NCBI RefSeq assembly: GCF_002257705.1
Contig: NZ_LSLK01000163.1
Coordinates: 55,072 to 119,071, forward strand
DNA length: 64,000 nt
Source of the DNA: Sporomusa silvacetica DSM 10669
GTDB taxonomy: Bacteria > Bacillota > Negativicutes > Sporomusales > Sporomusaceae
Direction: 5' to 3'
Shown here one piece after another: positions 26,138 to 33,858 of the stretch (position 1 is its first letter; each line of letters begins with the position of its first letter). The position numbers were made by a program, and so were the translations under genes. The notes beneath the pieces are model-generated. The model had not been told where the DNA came from and made no database searches. It was given only the letters and a program-made list of their open reading frames with translations.

Positions 26138-28081
26138 TTACATCACCCCTTTTTTAATACAGCCATATTTTTTAGGCTCTGCTGTGTTGTTTTTCTGCTC
26201 GGCTTTTACCGCTTTTGGTTCTGGCTTAGTACCTTTTATAAGCTGTTTATACATAGTCCAATCCGGATTAATACTGTGTAAGCAGCCTAAATTATACACT
26301 TTTAAATCAAGTGGTTCATTGCGTCTGTCAGTTGCTACGTTTTCCCACTGCATAACAACCTTACCTTTAACTTTTCGCGGTACCAACTTCTCAGCAATAA
26401 GACCTTTGAAATAGATTTGGTCATAACCACGGGTAAACAAAACTTCTGGTATGTTGAGCCCAACTTTCTTTACAAGTTCTTGCATTAATTCAGCTTTTTC
26501 GTTATCGAGCGGGAAATGAAAATACTTTGGCCCTGGAGTTTCAATAGATAGGCGATCCATGATGTACTGTTTTCCACCATCAACACCCAGCAATACAAGA
26601 GGTATGCCGTATTCTTTTGCGGTACCAATTTTATATATTAGCGGTATTCCAGCTCCCGGATAGCCCTTGATAGCAAATCGTCCTTTGTGCATATTGTTTC
26701 GACAATACCGATATACCTTATCTGTGTAGTGACCGCCAGAGTCAATGAATGTCCGCGAAACCACTAGGCCGGTACCGCTCGCAAATCGATATACACGATC
26801 CAACTGCTGATCAAGTTCATCCCACGTTTCTTGCCTGTCAGGAACACCTAGCACAATACCTTTTTTAATACCCCAATTTTCCTCCCCTTCGCCCCAGCCT
26901 TCGACTTCATATTCAAGGCGGTTGTCCTGAACGTCAACGGCAGCAGTTAATAACAATACCCCGTCAGGCAGAGCTGCGGGGTATTGTTCGCGGCGATTTA
27001 AAAATATGGCTTCGTCTTCAAAATTTCCTTTTCGTTCATAGCTTTCACCAAACCGGGTATTAAAGACAACTTTCTCACGCTCTGGATCGCCTTTGGCTTC
27101 AAGATACTCTCGAATCATGTCTTTCCATTTCAGCCATGGAGATGCAAAGCAATTTACAAAGAAACTCCTGACTCCATTTTGTATAGCATCAGGATTTTGC
27201 GCTACGTATTTTTGCGGCGCGGCTTTCATTGTCTGTTCATCAAATTCAAAGCCACAATCCGGACAGCGCCATACCACCGAATGGACTATTACAAACTTGG
27301 TACCATCGTCATTTTTCTTTTCATCATATTCATATTTCATATTGCGATGAGTAACTAGGTGGCTTTCTTTACAGTTCGGACATTCATGCTGCCATTCTTC
27401 CTGCGTGCCGGCCGCGTATTCGGTATCAATACGAGACGCACCCTTGATAGTTGGCGTAGAAAATAATCCTGCAATCCAGTTCCAAAATGTTGTTAACCGT
27501 TTAAAGGCCAAATCAGTCGGATCGCCTTCTGTTCCAGCGCTATCAGGGAAGCGGTCAACTTCGTCACCAAGTAAGACGCGAATCGGGCGACTGGCTAATC
27601 CAGCAGGGCTGTTTGCCCCGCACATAATTAACCGACCGCCCGGAAAAAGCTTACTCAATATGGTGTTACTGGTTTCTTTAGATTTTACATCAGAAAATAA
27701 ATTAGTCAAAACTTTAGTATCCCGAATCATCGGAGCTATACGGCTTTTGGAGTAATCCTCAGACAACTCAATTGTCGGCTGGATCATCATCATAGGGCCG
27801 GGATCAAGATGAGCAAAACGACCCATAACATTGTTCATAATATCAGACTTACCGACCTGACTGGCCGTTTTAGCAACCACTTTATGAATACCAGGCTGTG
27901 TAAACGAATCCATGATCTCGCGCTGATATGGAGCACGGTCTGTTCGCCAGCGGCCTGGCTCTGCCGAAGACTCGGAAGATAAGATGCGGTAGTTATCTGC
28001 CCATTCGCTTACCGATGTTTTAGCAATTGGCGTAAATGATTTTTTACATATTCGCCGAAAAAGCTCAATCGTCTTCTTCAT
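26138..28081 (-). CDS. Terminase large subunit A-like (lambda gpA)
   Basis: 647 residues, gpA_ATPase family. Walker A variant VVAKTASQVGKSD, Walker B RVLLGDEVDRFP, a CPNCK...CPDCG zinc ribbon, and a C-terminal nuclease domain with TFIDSGGHYTDKVYRY. It drives packaging and cuts cos. I chose the ATG at 28081, which has GATGAGG nine bases upstream and overlaps the small subunit by 17; an extra 21 residues upstream have no ribosome site. Confidence 0.94.
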   Translation of the reverse strand: MKKTIELFRRICKKSFTPIAKTSVSEWADNYRILSSESSAEPGRWRTDRAPYQREIMDSFTQPGIHKVVAKTASQVGKSDIMNNVMGRFAHLDPGPMMMIQPTIELSEDYSKSRIAPMIRDTKVLTNLFSDVKSKETSNTILSKLFPGGRLIMCGANSPAGLASRPIRVLLGDEVDRFPDSAGTEGDPTDLAFKRLTTFWNWIAGLFSTPTIKGASRIDTEYAAGTQEEWQHECPNCKESHLVTHRNMKYEYDEKKNDDGTKFVIVHSVVWRCPDCGFEFDEQTMKAAPQKYVAQNPDAIQNGVRSFFVNCFASPWLKWKDMIREYLEAKGDPEREKVVFNTRFGESYERKGNFEDEAIFLNRREQYPAALPDGVLLLTAAVDVQDNRLEYEVEGWGEGEENWGIKKGIVLGVPDRQETWDELDQQLDRVYRFASGTGLVVSRTFIDSGGHYTDKVYRYCRNNMHKGRFAIKGYPGAGIPLIYKIGTAKEYGIPLVLLGVDGGKQYIMDRLSIETPGPKYFHFPLDNEKAELMQELVKKVGLNIPEVLFTRGYDQIYFKGLIAEKLVPRKVKGKVVMQWENVATDRRNEPLDLKVYNLGCLHSINPDWTMYKQLIKGTKPEPKAVKAEQKNNTAEPKKYGCIKKGVM

Positions 28082-28568
28082 CTGAATCAGCCTCATCAAA
28101 CATGGCTGGCTCATAGCCGGCCAACTCCGATAACTTAGCCTCAACAGCGCTAGTCATAATTTCGCAAATTTTCTCTTGTGACTGGTTTGCTAACTGGCCA
28201 GCTAACTGCGATGGTAAGCCCAATAATTGAGTTCGAAGGTTTGTAAGCATTTCAGTCATAACCAATTCGATATTATGAGCATCGTGCATACGATTTTCCA
28301 TTTTGGCCAGTTTTAATTCTGTAAGCCGACTTTTGAATTTTTCATGCTTAGTTCTCTCCCCATCAAGCGATAATTCTCCATCGGTACCAGCCTTAGAATT
28401 TATATATCGCTGAATGTTTTCAGTAACGCTATATTTACTGTTTTCATCACGAACAAGCACACCTGCATTGGCCAACTGCACAATACGTGGGCGACTCAGC
28501 CCAAAGCAAGCAGCAAGCCCATCGGCAGTGGTTTTTGTGGTCTTGGTTATTTTTACAATTTGCTCCAA
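28065..28568 (-). CDS. Terminase small subunit Nu1-like
   Basis: 167 residues. An N-terminal winged helix-turn-helix (DGLAACFGLSRPRIVQLANA) binds the packaging site; the middle is coiled coil (KHEKFKSRLTELKLAKMENR); the acidic C-terminus contacts the large subunit. First gene of the head operon; the DNA just upstream is the best place for the cos region. Confidence 0.9.
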   Translation of the reverse strand: MEQIVKITKTTKTTADGLAACFGLSRPRIVQLANAGVLVRDENSKYSVTENIQRYINSKAGTDGELSLDGERTKHEKFKSRLTELKLAKMENRMHDAHNIELVMTEMLTNLRTQLLGLPSQLAGQLANQSQEKICEIMTSAVEAKLSELAGYEPAMFDEADSDEEDD

Positions 28569-28777
28569 AATAAATCACCCTTTCAGTAAGTAAACATAAA
28601 ATTAAAATTGTAGCTAGGAAGTTATTGGGGCTCGGATGACCCGCAACCCACTTATTCGCTGGAAGTACCTATTTCAAAATGTTGGTCACTCGCTCACTTC
28701 GATACTTGCCTCCAAGCTTATGACAACTAGGTCTATCGGTTCGCATCAGCTCTGGTGTCTCATCACGTGGTCGTCTG
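28569..28777. other. Gene-free stretch upstream of terminase, candidate cos region
   Basis: No gene is visible. It contains an imperfect GC-rich dyad, GGGCTCGGATGACCC (near 28627-28641), in otherwise mixed sequence, and lies just before Nu1, where lambda-type phages keep cosN/cosB. The cleavage site itself cannot be assigned by eye. Confidence 0.35.
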
Positions 28778-28822
28778 CTGCCAGTCACACAGAATCTATC
28801 AATGTGTGTGATATACTGGCAG
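28778..28822. other. Two-part inverted repeat overlapping the end of the mini-gene
   Basis: CTGCCAG/CTGGCAG (7 bp) encloses TCACACA/TGTGTGA (7 bp), with a short asymmetric bulge and an 13-nt loop. It could be a packaging-protein binding site or an RNA hairpin. It is not followed by a T run, so it is not a simple terminator. Confidence 0.55.
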
Positions 28823-28883
28823 CCGTACAGTTGCCGTTCGTGTTGTGTATACAGTTAATATCTGAACAGGTTACGTCTGCCAA
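28785..28883 (-). CDS. 32-residue Cys-rich peptide, DUF1540-like
   Basis: A TTG start at 28883 has a perfect AGGAGGTGA eight bases upstream. The peptide has the spacing of a DUF1540 domain: ADVTCSDINC, then NTNGNCTAASIS, giving three Cys plus His. Such mini-domains probably bind a metal ion; function unknown. It is the first gene of the packaging operon. Confidence 0.65.
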   Translation of the reverse strand: MADVTCSDINCIHNTNGNCTAASISHTLIDSV

Positions 28884-28912
28884 GTATGTCACCTCCTGTT
28901 TTTGGGTAAAAG

Positions 28913-28935
28913 AAAAGAGCCCGGCGAGGGCTCTC
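28913..28935 (-). terminator. Terminator of the beta-flower gene
   Basis: On the minus strand AGAGCCC pairs with GGGCTCT over TCGCC and is followed by TTTCTTTT. It overlaps the stop codon of the gene at 28934. Confidence 0.75.
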
Positions 28936-29287
28936 ATCCAATAAAGTCACTTAAATTTATTTTTGACCACGACAATGTGTCTAAGGGTTTAATTGGCGGT
29001 GTTTGTGTTATCGGCTTCAATGGGGTTAAACTTTTTAATGGCCGTAATGGAAGCAAACTCTTTAATGGTTTCATCGGCCCACCGATTGCTTTATTCATAA
29101 ATCCTACTACCGTACCGGCGTGATCCCTAATTAAACCATTTAAGAATCTTCCTTTATGCTCACCATTTTGAAAAGAATAGATATGTTCGTTTTTTAGGAA
29201 TAACATTGCTGAACCACTTAAATTGTAAAATATCCCATTATCTAGCCAACCTTCTACGCTTCCAGTTTCCCCATAAATAGGTTCCAT
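28934..29287 (-). CDS. 4-fold beta-flower domain protein
   Basis: 117 residues. The first ~70 show four short repeated strand pairs (GWLDNGIFYNLSG, LFLKNEHIYSFQNGEHKG, IRDHAGTVVGFMN), the pattern of the small 4-fold beta-flower domain. The rest is a Pro/Leu-rich repeat (PLKSLLPLRPLKSLTPLKP). Soluble; role unknown. It is one of three consecutive single-gene units with private terminators between the HNH gene and the terminase. Confidence 0.7.
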   Translation of the reverse strand: MEPIYGETGSVEGWLDNGIFYNLSGSAMLFLKNEHIYSFQNGEHKGRFLNGLIRDHAGTVVGFMNKAIGGPMKPLKSLLPLRPLKSLTPLKPITQTPPIKPLDTLSWSKINLSDFIG

Positions 29288-29309
29288 AGTATAACCATCT
29301 CCCCATTTA

Positions 29310-29357
29310 CCATTTCTTTACACCATTCGGCAAAAGGGAATTAATTCCTGCAATATA
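29310..29357. repeat. 48-bp direct repeat, left copy (remnant of HNH gene 3' end)
   Basis: Matches 31403-31450 with one mismatch. On the minus strand it reads as the codons for the last residues of the HNH nuclease (GINSLLPNG then VKKW) but here stands alone, with no HNH gene attached. Confidence 0.8.
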
Positions 29358-29368
29358 CTAGATATCAA

Positions 29369-29393
29369 AAAGAGCCCTGCTAAGAGCTCTCAG
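29369..29393 (-). terminator. Terminator of the two-helix membrane protein gene
   Basis: AGAGC/GCTCT arms followed on the minus strand by TTTTTG, 18 nt past the stop at 29412. Confidence 0.65.
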
Positions 29394-29411
29394 TAAGATC
29401 AAATATTAAAC

Positions 29412-30023
29412 TTATTCTAAGCCAAGCTTTTTAATTGTATCTTGATATCCTTCTGCAATCTCATCTAATAGCTTTAATTTGACTTGCTCTCTTTCCTCTT
29501 GTGTTATATCACTATCACTAACTATTGTTTTGATTTGCAGAAAAAACTTATATTGATAAAATAACTCCACAAGTTGTGGTCTAGCATATCCAATATGATC
29601 TTCAATTTTAGATAAAAAAGCTTCCCCATCTAAAATCTTATCTAACTCCGTAGAGCTATAATGAAATTCCCCTAATCCTTTAATATTACCCCAATTAGCA
29701 GGTACAATTAGTTTAATTTTTCCATTTTCTTCAGTATGATTCATACCTTCAAGGGTTGCACAAGAAGTTAATAAGCCTATTAATGGTCCATATATATGCG
29801 TCAATCTTTTTTCAAGATATTGCCGGTTTCTTTCATCGATATATTTAAAATAGGCTACAAAGGCACTAATTAAAGCAATTATAGCACCACCAAATTTAAT
29901 AATTAAATCAAGTTTTTGATATGGAGCCATATCTATACTTAATGAACTATTTGACCAACCGAAACAGAATATTATTATCACAACAGAGAATAATATTATT
30001 CTAACAAAAATATCATTAGTCAT
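29412..30023 (-). CDS. Two-helix membrane protein, cargo gene
   Basis: 203 residues. Two membrane helices (about residues 5-25 and 38-58) are followed by a ~145-residue cytoplasmic domain, largely helical and acidic (TQEEREQVKLKLLDEIAEGY). No family recognised. The ATG at 30023 has AGGAGG seven bases upstream; the longer frame upstream lacks a ribosome site. It has its own terminator, is AT-rich, and lies inside the segment bounded by the 48-bp repeats. Confidence 0.75.
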   Translation of the reverse strand: MTNDIFVRIILFSVVIIIFCFGWSNSSLSIDMAPYQKLDLIIKFGGAIIALISAFVAYFKYIDERNRQYLEKRLTHIYGPLIGLLTSCATLEGMNHTEENGKIKLIVPANWGNIKGLGEFHYSSTELDKILDGEAFLSKIEDHIGYARPQLVELFYQYKFFLQIKTIVSDSDITQEEREQVKLKLLDEIAEGYQDTIKKLGLE

Positions 30024-30082
30024 TGTACTTCCTCCTTTATTAACAAATTCGAGGAAGTACAATTAATTCCTGCCAAAAGAAA

Positions 30083-30107
30083 ACCGCCCTATTCGGACGG
30101 CTTGACA
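30083..30107 (-). terminator. Terminator of the 416-residue cargo gene
   Basis: CCGTCC pairs with GGGCGG on the minus strand, loop GAATA, followed by TTTTCTTTT; 26 nt past the stop at 30133. Confidence 0.65.
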
Positions 30108-30132
30108 TTTGATATTTCCATTTTATTCAGTA

Positions 30133-31383
30133 TTAGTATTTAACCTTTGAAGATATGCCTTTCATTAAAGCATACATAGGTATTCTCTTTCTAGCATGAT
30201 CCTTTTTCCAAATAGACGCTATACGTTCAGCCGAAAGCCCCACTGCTGTTGCTATCGCACTGGTACCTGATGCAATTAATGATTCCCACCCTGGTGCTCG
30301 TAGTAATTGGTGAAGTGTTGTTACCGCAGTTGGTATAGAAATAGCCTTTAACCCCAAAGCAATTCCCATAGCCTTAAACTCATCATAGAAGTCCGCCTCT
30401 GTTTTTTGATAATTATCTAACATCTCATATAATTTCTCTGCAATAATTTTTTTTGCTTCTCGCGGGGTAGCATCCTCTAGTTCAATCAGTGATTTATTTA
30501 AAGAATGCTTAAGACTCCTCCTGACTTCTTGCAAACCTGCCCATGACTTTCCTCTTAATTTTTCCACATCATTGAAACTCATATTATCCAAAACATCAGG
30601 GTTAATGATTTCTCTAAATAAAAATTTTTCCATTGCTATAGATATCTGCTGTTCATAATTATTACTTTTAATAATTAATGAACTATTATTTTTAGTGCTT
30701 TCATAGATGTTTTGAACTATTCCAGCAAACGCTTCATCAGTAAACAGTGGACATACATCACCTTTTTGATTTACATGTAATAAATACTTTAATGTTCTTC
30801 CAATCCTTAAACATGCTACATCAGAAATATATCCTGCACGTTCTTCATCAATACCAGGAATTTCGTATTGGGGAGGATAATCATTTTCAGGTGAATGATA
30901 GCCCTTCGGCACTATACTAAAACCAGAATAAATTCCAGGTCTAAATATCTTCTTTTGTTCTTGAAATTCTTGCTCATCTTCGGAAGGTAACGCAAATCCT
31001 TGTACTGCACTTATCATTACATCTTTATTTCCGATAAACCAATGATAAGCATGGCGCAACGTTCTATATGGAAAGGAAGTCTGATCTACATTAACAACTT
31101 TTATAATTCCCCTAGTTATTTGATTCGAACACTTTTCTAGAGTTGTATTTAGTGCTTGTTCATAATCTGGGGTACGTATATGCGGACCAAACGGAGCAGA
31201 AATTATCGTCATATGAGGATATTTATCTTCAATTGCATGATCTGGTAATAAGTGAGTCTCATTAGGATCCGGAATGTGGACACTATCATAAATAAACATA
31301 GCACGTTTAATTATTCTTTCTGATATAGGTTCTTCGGTAGGAACAATAAAAGTTTCCAAGGGTTTATATTCTTTGTGAGACAC
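30133..31383 (-). CDS. Unknown 416-residue cargo protein
   Basis: The N-terminal part (KRAMFIYDSVHIPDPNET) faintly resembles DUF6236-type proteins that begin with a strand and a DSI/DSV-IPD motif; this is weak. Residues ~200-330 are helical and charged. Near residues 345-395 there is a hydrophobic, Ala/Ser-rich stretch (ISIPTAVTTLHQL, SGTSAIATAVGLSAERIA) that could associate with membrane. Its start lies inside the end of the HNH gene (20-base overlap). It has a private terminator and low G+C and lies within the 48-bp repeat bracket. Confidence 0.75.
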   Translation of the reverse strand: MSHKEYKPLETFIVPTEEPISERIIKRAMFIYDSVHIPDPNETHLLPDHAIEDKYPHMTIISAPFGPHIRTPDYEQALNTTLEKCSNQITRGIIKVVNVDQTSFPYRTLRHAYHWFIGNKDVMISAVQGFALPSEDEQEFQEQKKIFRPGIYSGFSIVPKGYHSPENDYPPQYEIPGIDEERAGYISDVACLRIGRTLKYLLHVNQKGDVCPLFTDEAFAGIVQNIYESTKNNSSLIIKSNNYEQQISIAMEKFLFREIINPDVLDNMSFNDVEKLRGKSWAGLQEVRRSLKHSLNKSLIELEDATPREAKKIIAEKLYEMLDNYQKTEADFYDEFKAMGIALGLKAISIPTAVTTLHQLLRAPGWESLIASGTSAIATAVGLSAERIASIWKKDHARKRIPMYALMKGISSKVKY

Positions 31384-31738
31384 TATAAATGTCCTCCTTT
31401 TTCCATTTCCTTACACCATTCGGCAAAAGGGAATTAATTCCTGCAATATATCCTTGGCTATATTTTCTTTGGAGATAATCAACACATTGCTGCCTTATGG
31501 CCGCACTATTCATTCCTCTATGCCGCTCAATATGATGTTTGTAACAGAGCAGCGCTCCACACTCTATACGATCTTCTTTGTCATTACCTTGCGGCTCATG
31601 GTGAAATTTCTCTTTGTCAGAAACATAACGACCACACCCATCTATTATGCAGGTGTGGTCGTCTCTTTCATGTATATCATTATTTAGCTTTGCTAACGGC
31701 TTACCGGTTAAGCGTACTTTCTTACGTTTTTGTAGCAT
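31364..31738 (-). CDS. HNH endonuclease (terminase-associated)
   Basis: About 124 residues. HNH core: IHERDDHTCIIDGCG, KFHHEPQGND and LLCYKHHIERHRG, with the two Cys pairs and His residues that bind zinc and Mg. HNH proteins next to terminase are needed for cos cleavage in HK97-like phages, which fits the lambda-type packaging genes here. The start is uncertain: ATG at 31738 is 13 nt from AAGGAGG; a longer frame begins at 31771 without a ribosome site. Confidence 0.85.
   Translation of the reverse strand: MLQKRKKVRLTGKPLAKLNNDIHERDDHTCIIDGCGRYVSDKEKFHHEPQGNDKEDRIECGALLCYKHHIERHRGMNSAAIRQQCVDYLQRKYSQGYIAGINSLLPNGVRKWKKEDIYSVSQRI
31403..31450. repeat. 48-bp direct repeat, right copy (within HNH 3' end)
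   Basis: Partner of 29310-29357, one mismatch. This copy is inside the intact HNH reading frame, so it is the parent. Confidence 0.8.
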
Positions 31739-31765
31739 CGTAATAGCAGTACCTCCTTGTAAAAT

Positions 31766-31777
31766 AAACACGTGTTT
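31766..31777. promoter_or_regulatory. 12-bp palindrome AAACACGTGTTT between HNH and hicA
   Basis: Perfect palindrome in the divergent intergenic region; a likely protein-binding site near the HNH start or an auxiliary HicB operator. Confidence 0.4.
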
Positions 31778-31793
31778 TTATGTGTATTTATTA

Positions 31794-31823
31794 TTGACAC
31801 GTATTTAATACGTATGATATAAT
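31794..31823 (+). promoter_or_regulatory. hicAB promoter with built-in operator
   Basis: TTGACA (31794) and TATAAT (31818) with an 18-bp spacer. The spacer contains the perfect inverted repeat ACGTAT-TTA-ATACGT (31799-31813), placed so that bound HicB would block polymerase. Confidence 0.8.
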
Positions 31824-31847
31824 ATAAACATCAGGAGGGATAGTGTA

Positions 31848-32042
31848 ATGCCGATGAAAGTTAGAGATATACTAAAACTAATAAAGAAAGATGGGTGGTA
31901 TGAAGTTGAACAAGAGGGTTCACATCGGCAATTCAAACACCCTATGAAAAAAGGCAAAGTCACTGTACCGATTCATGGTAACAACGATGACTTAACACCA
32001 AGAACGGAAAAATCTATACTAAAGCAAGCAGGGCTAATTTAA
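31848..32042 (+). CDS. hicA: HicA toxin (mRNA interferase)
   Basis: 64 residues, YcfA/HicA family with a dsRBD-like fold. The catalytic His is in QEGSHRQFKHP; VPIHGNNDDLTP is the second conserved block. It cleaves mRNA when not bound by HicB. AGGAGG stands nine bases before the ATG. Toxin precedes antitoxin, as is usual for hicAB, and the pair points against the surrounding phage genes. Confidence 0.93.
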   Translation: MPMKVRDILKLIKKDGWYEVEQEGSHRQFKHPMKKGKVTVPIHGNNDDLTPRTEKSILKQAGLI

Positions 32043-32070
32043 TAGCCCTGCTTGTAAGGAGGTTTATGTA

Positions 32071-32502
32071 ATGCGTGATACTTATATTTATCCCGCAATC
32101 TTTGAGAAATCAGTACAAGATAAATACGGAGTTTCCTTCCCTGACCTTCCTGGGTGCATATCAATCGGTGATAACCTTCAGCATGCTCATGAAATGGCCA
32201 AAGAAGCTTTGGGGCTTCATCTGTGGGGAATGGAACGCGATGGCGATGATATTCCGGCACCTTCTTCTATTGATAGTATTGATTTGGAAAAAGGAGAAGT
32301 AATAGGCTTAATTGAAGTCTGGATGCTACCTATTCGAGCCGAACTTGATAATCGTGCTGTCAAAAAAACCTTGACTATTCCTCGATATCTCAATGACATA
32401 GCAGAAAAACAGAATGTGAATTTCTCTAAAATCCTGCAATCTGCATTAAAAGACCATCTTGGCTTACATGCTGCTAATAACCCATTTAAAAAACAGCCTT
32501 AA
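32071..32502 (+). CDS. hicB: HicB antitoxin
   Basis: 143 residues. N-terminal partial RNase H-like fold with FPDLPGC, which covers the HicA active site; C-terminal ribbon-helix-helix (KKTLTIPRYLNDIAEKQ, FSKILQSALKDHLGL) that binds the operator. Starts 28 nt after hicA with AAGGAGG at eight bases. The stop codon is within the loop of the terminator hairpin. Confidence 0.92.
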   Translation: MRDTYIYPAIFEKSVQDKYGVSFPDLPGCISIGDNLQHAHEMAKEALGLHLWGMERDGDDIPAPSSIDSIDLEKGEVIGLIEVWMLPIRAELDNRAVKKTLTIPRYLNDIAEKQNVNFSKILQSALKDHLGLHAANNPFKKQP

Positions 32503-32510
32503 TGGCTGTT
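32492..32510 (+). terminator. hicAB terminator
   Basis: AACAGCC/GGCTGTT hairpin followed by TTTTTT. Confidence 0.8.
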
Positions 32511-32525
32511 TTTTTGTAAACAAAA

Positions 32526-32545
32526 AGCCGCCAAATTTGGCGGCT
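32526..32545 (-). terminator. Early-operon terminator (perfect 20-bp palindrome)
   Basis: AGCCGCCAAA/TTTGGCGGCT, followed on the minus strand by TTTTTG. It ends the early operon after the late-regulator gene. Confidence 0.75.
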
Positions 32546-32626
32546 CATACTTTTTCTATCGTAATTTGATTATACAGGCTGTTTGTGCATAATAAAATAG
32601 CATCTTTTAGGCATTACAAATGTGCA

Positions 32627-33172
32627 TCAGCATACGGCCTGTGCACCGTATAGTTTAACCGCAATTCGCCTAATCATTCTATTTTTGTTTCTTCTAATTG
32701 TACTAGGATCGCATGAAACAATTTCTGCAATTTTATCATCTTTCATGCCTTTAAAATATCGCATTTCGATTATCGGGTAATATTCGTCATTCTGAACAGC
32801 TTCTAATGCAAATTCTATTTCGTCAATCTCCGTTTGATCACGATAAATCTTCTTTTGTAGAATCATTATCCTAGCCTCTTGAATTTCTTCTTCAGTAAAT
32901 TTTATCCCGCCCCCATGGGTACTAAAAGATGCAATGTCCTTTGAGCGTCCAGGGCTTTCACATCGTAGATCTTTAATATCTAAGTTATATTTGGCAATAT
33001 TGTTTCTAAGCTCGGAATAAGCGTACAGACGTATTTCGGTCTGTTTAAATAGGTTTTTAGTTTCTGTTCGGGCTTGATCGGCCCCAAGGAACATAGTGGC
33101 CTTAACCGCCTTATCGACTGCTTGCTCAATTATTTTTTGAATATTGACTTCCTTCGCTTCTTTTGCAGCCAT
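32627..33172 (-). CDS. Late transcription regulator (ArpU/RinA, sigma-70 region-4-like)
   Basis: 181 residues. The C-terminal 60 contain a sigma-region-4-like helix-turn-helix (YYPIIEMRYFKGMKDDKIAE, then VSCDPSTIRRNKNRMIRRI). ArpU/RinA-type proteins switch on late (packaging and structural) genes in Firmicute phages. It is the last gene of the early operon, just ahead of the late region, the expected place. Its start lies within the end of the preceding gene. Confidence 0.8.
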   Translation of the reverse strand: MAAKEAKEVNIQKIIEQAVDKAVKATMFLGADQARTETKNLFKQTEIRLYAYSELRNNIAKYNLDIKDLRCESPGRSKDIASFSTHGGGIKFTEEEIQEARIMILQKKIYRDQTEIDEIEFALEAVQNDEYYPIIEMRYFKGMKDDKIAEIVSCDPSTIRRNKNRMIRRIAVKLYGAQAVC

Positions 33173-33527
33173 TTGCTACTCTCCCCCTGACTTTTAAGGC
33201 TTTATAATAGTTTTTCCATCGAAATTTTTTCCTTTTGGCTTTATAAAACATGCTTATTAAATTTATAGCTGACTTTGCAACTTGCCTAGCGCGTTCATAA
33301 TGCACTACTTCAGACTTAACTGATGCTACTACAGGCTTGATCTTGCTTTCCGCTTGGCAGTCTGGGTAATAAACCCATGTACCTGGTTTTACTATGCCGC
33401 CTGTGGCTACGGTAGCTTTTGATCCCGCCCGTTCGTCTGCTCTGACAGCTACCCGGCACATACAGCCTATCAATAGTCCTATGCTTGCCACTATAAAGCA
33501 CATTATTGTTACCCCGTACCATTCCAT
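33126..33527 (-). CDS. Small membrane-anchored phage protein, unknown
   Basis: 133 residues. A hydrophobic segment near residues 6-25 (VTIMCFIVASIGLLIG) acts as anchor; the rest is basic. GAGAGGAT stands just before the ATG. Its last 15 codons overlap the late-regulator start by 47 bases, an unusually long overlap. No family recognised. Confidence 0.6.
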   Translation of the reverse strand: MEWYGVTIMCFIVASIGLLIGCMCRVAVRADERAGSKATVATGGIVKPGTWVYYPDCQAESKIKPVVASVKSEVVHYERARQVAKSAINLISMFYKAKRKKFRWKNYYKALKVRGRVANGCKRSEGSQYSKNN

Positions 33528-33561
33528 ATCCTCTCACTCCTGTTGAGGCTTGTCCCGCCCC

Positions 33562-33858
33562 TTATTTATACATAACCGGTATCCCTTGCTGGAGGGCAAA
33601 CTCAATTTCTATTAAGCAGCCTTCTGAATTACGCCAGTTACCATGTACCCAAAGTTCATCAGCTTTTGATAATAAAACTTTGCAGTATTCAAATACTTTT
33701 GTTTGGTCATCCTTTGGATCTACAAAGCCAAAGGCGTGGATCGGGCTAAATGGTATGACCTCCCCTTGATTGTGAAGTTGCTGGCAGATTGCATCGACCT
33801 TTTTAACGTTTTCTTCGATGTTATCTCTTAATGGATGTGCTATATATACTGTTTTCAC
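33562..33858 (-). CDS. Nucleoside 2-deoxyribosyltransferase-like protein (DUF4406 type)
   Basis: 98 residues, small Rossmann-like fold: TVYIAHPLRD at the start, FSPIHAFGFVDPKD, and the C-terminal GNWRNSEGCLIEIEFALQQG block that holds the catalytic Glu in this family. Such phage enzymes are thought to act on nucleosides or modified nucleotides. The start is GTG at 33858, which overlaps the stop of the preceding (interrupted) frame as GTGA; GGGGAGGGG lies just upstream. Confidence 0.75.
   Translation of the reverse strand: MKTVYIAHPLRDNIEENVKKVDAICQQLHNQGEVIPFSPIHAFGFVDPKDDQTKVFEYCKVLLSKADELWVHGNWRNSEGCLIEIEFALQQGIPVMYK

Noticed and set aside
28636..28944. Plus-strand 102-codon frame in the terminase upstream region
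   Set aside because: No ribosome site, antisense to the better-supported mini-gene, and composition not coding-like.
33316..33537. 73-codon minus-strand frame overlapping the membrane-anchored protein
   Set aside because: Shadow frame; the alternative has a ribosome site and a clear membrane helix.
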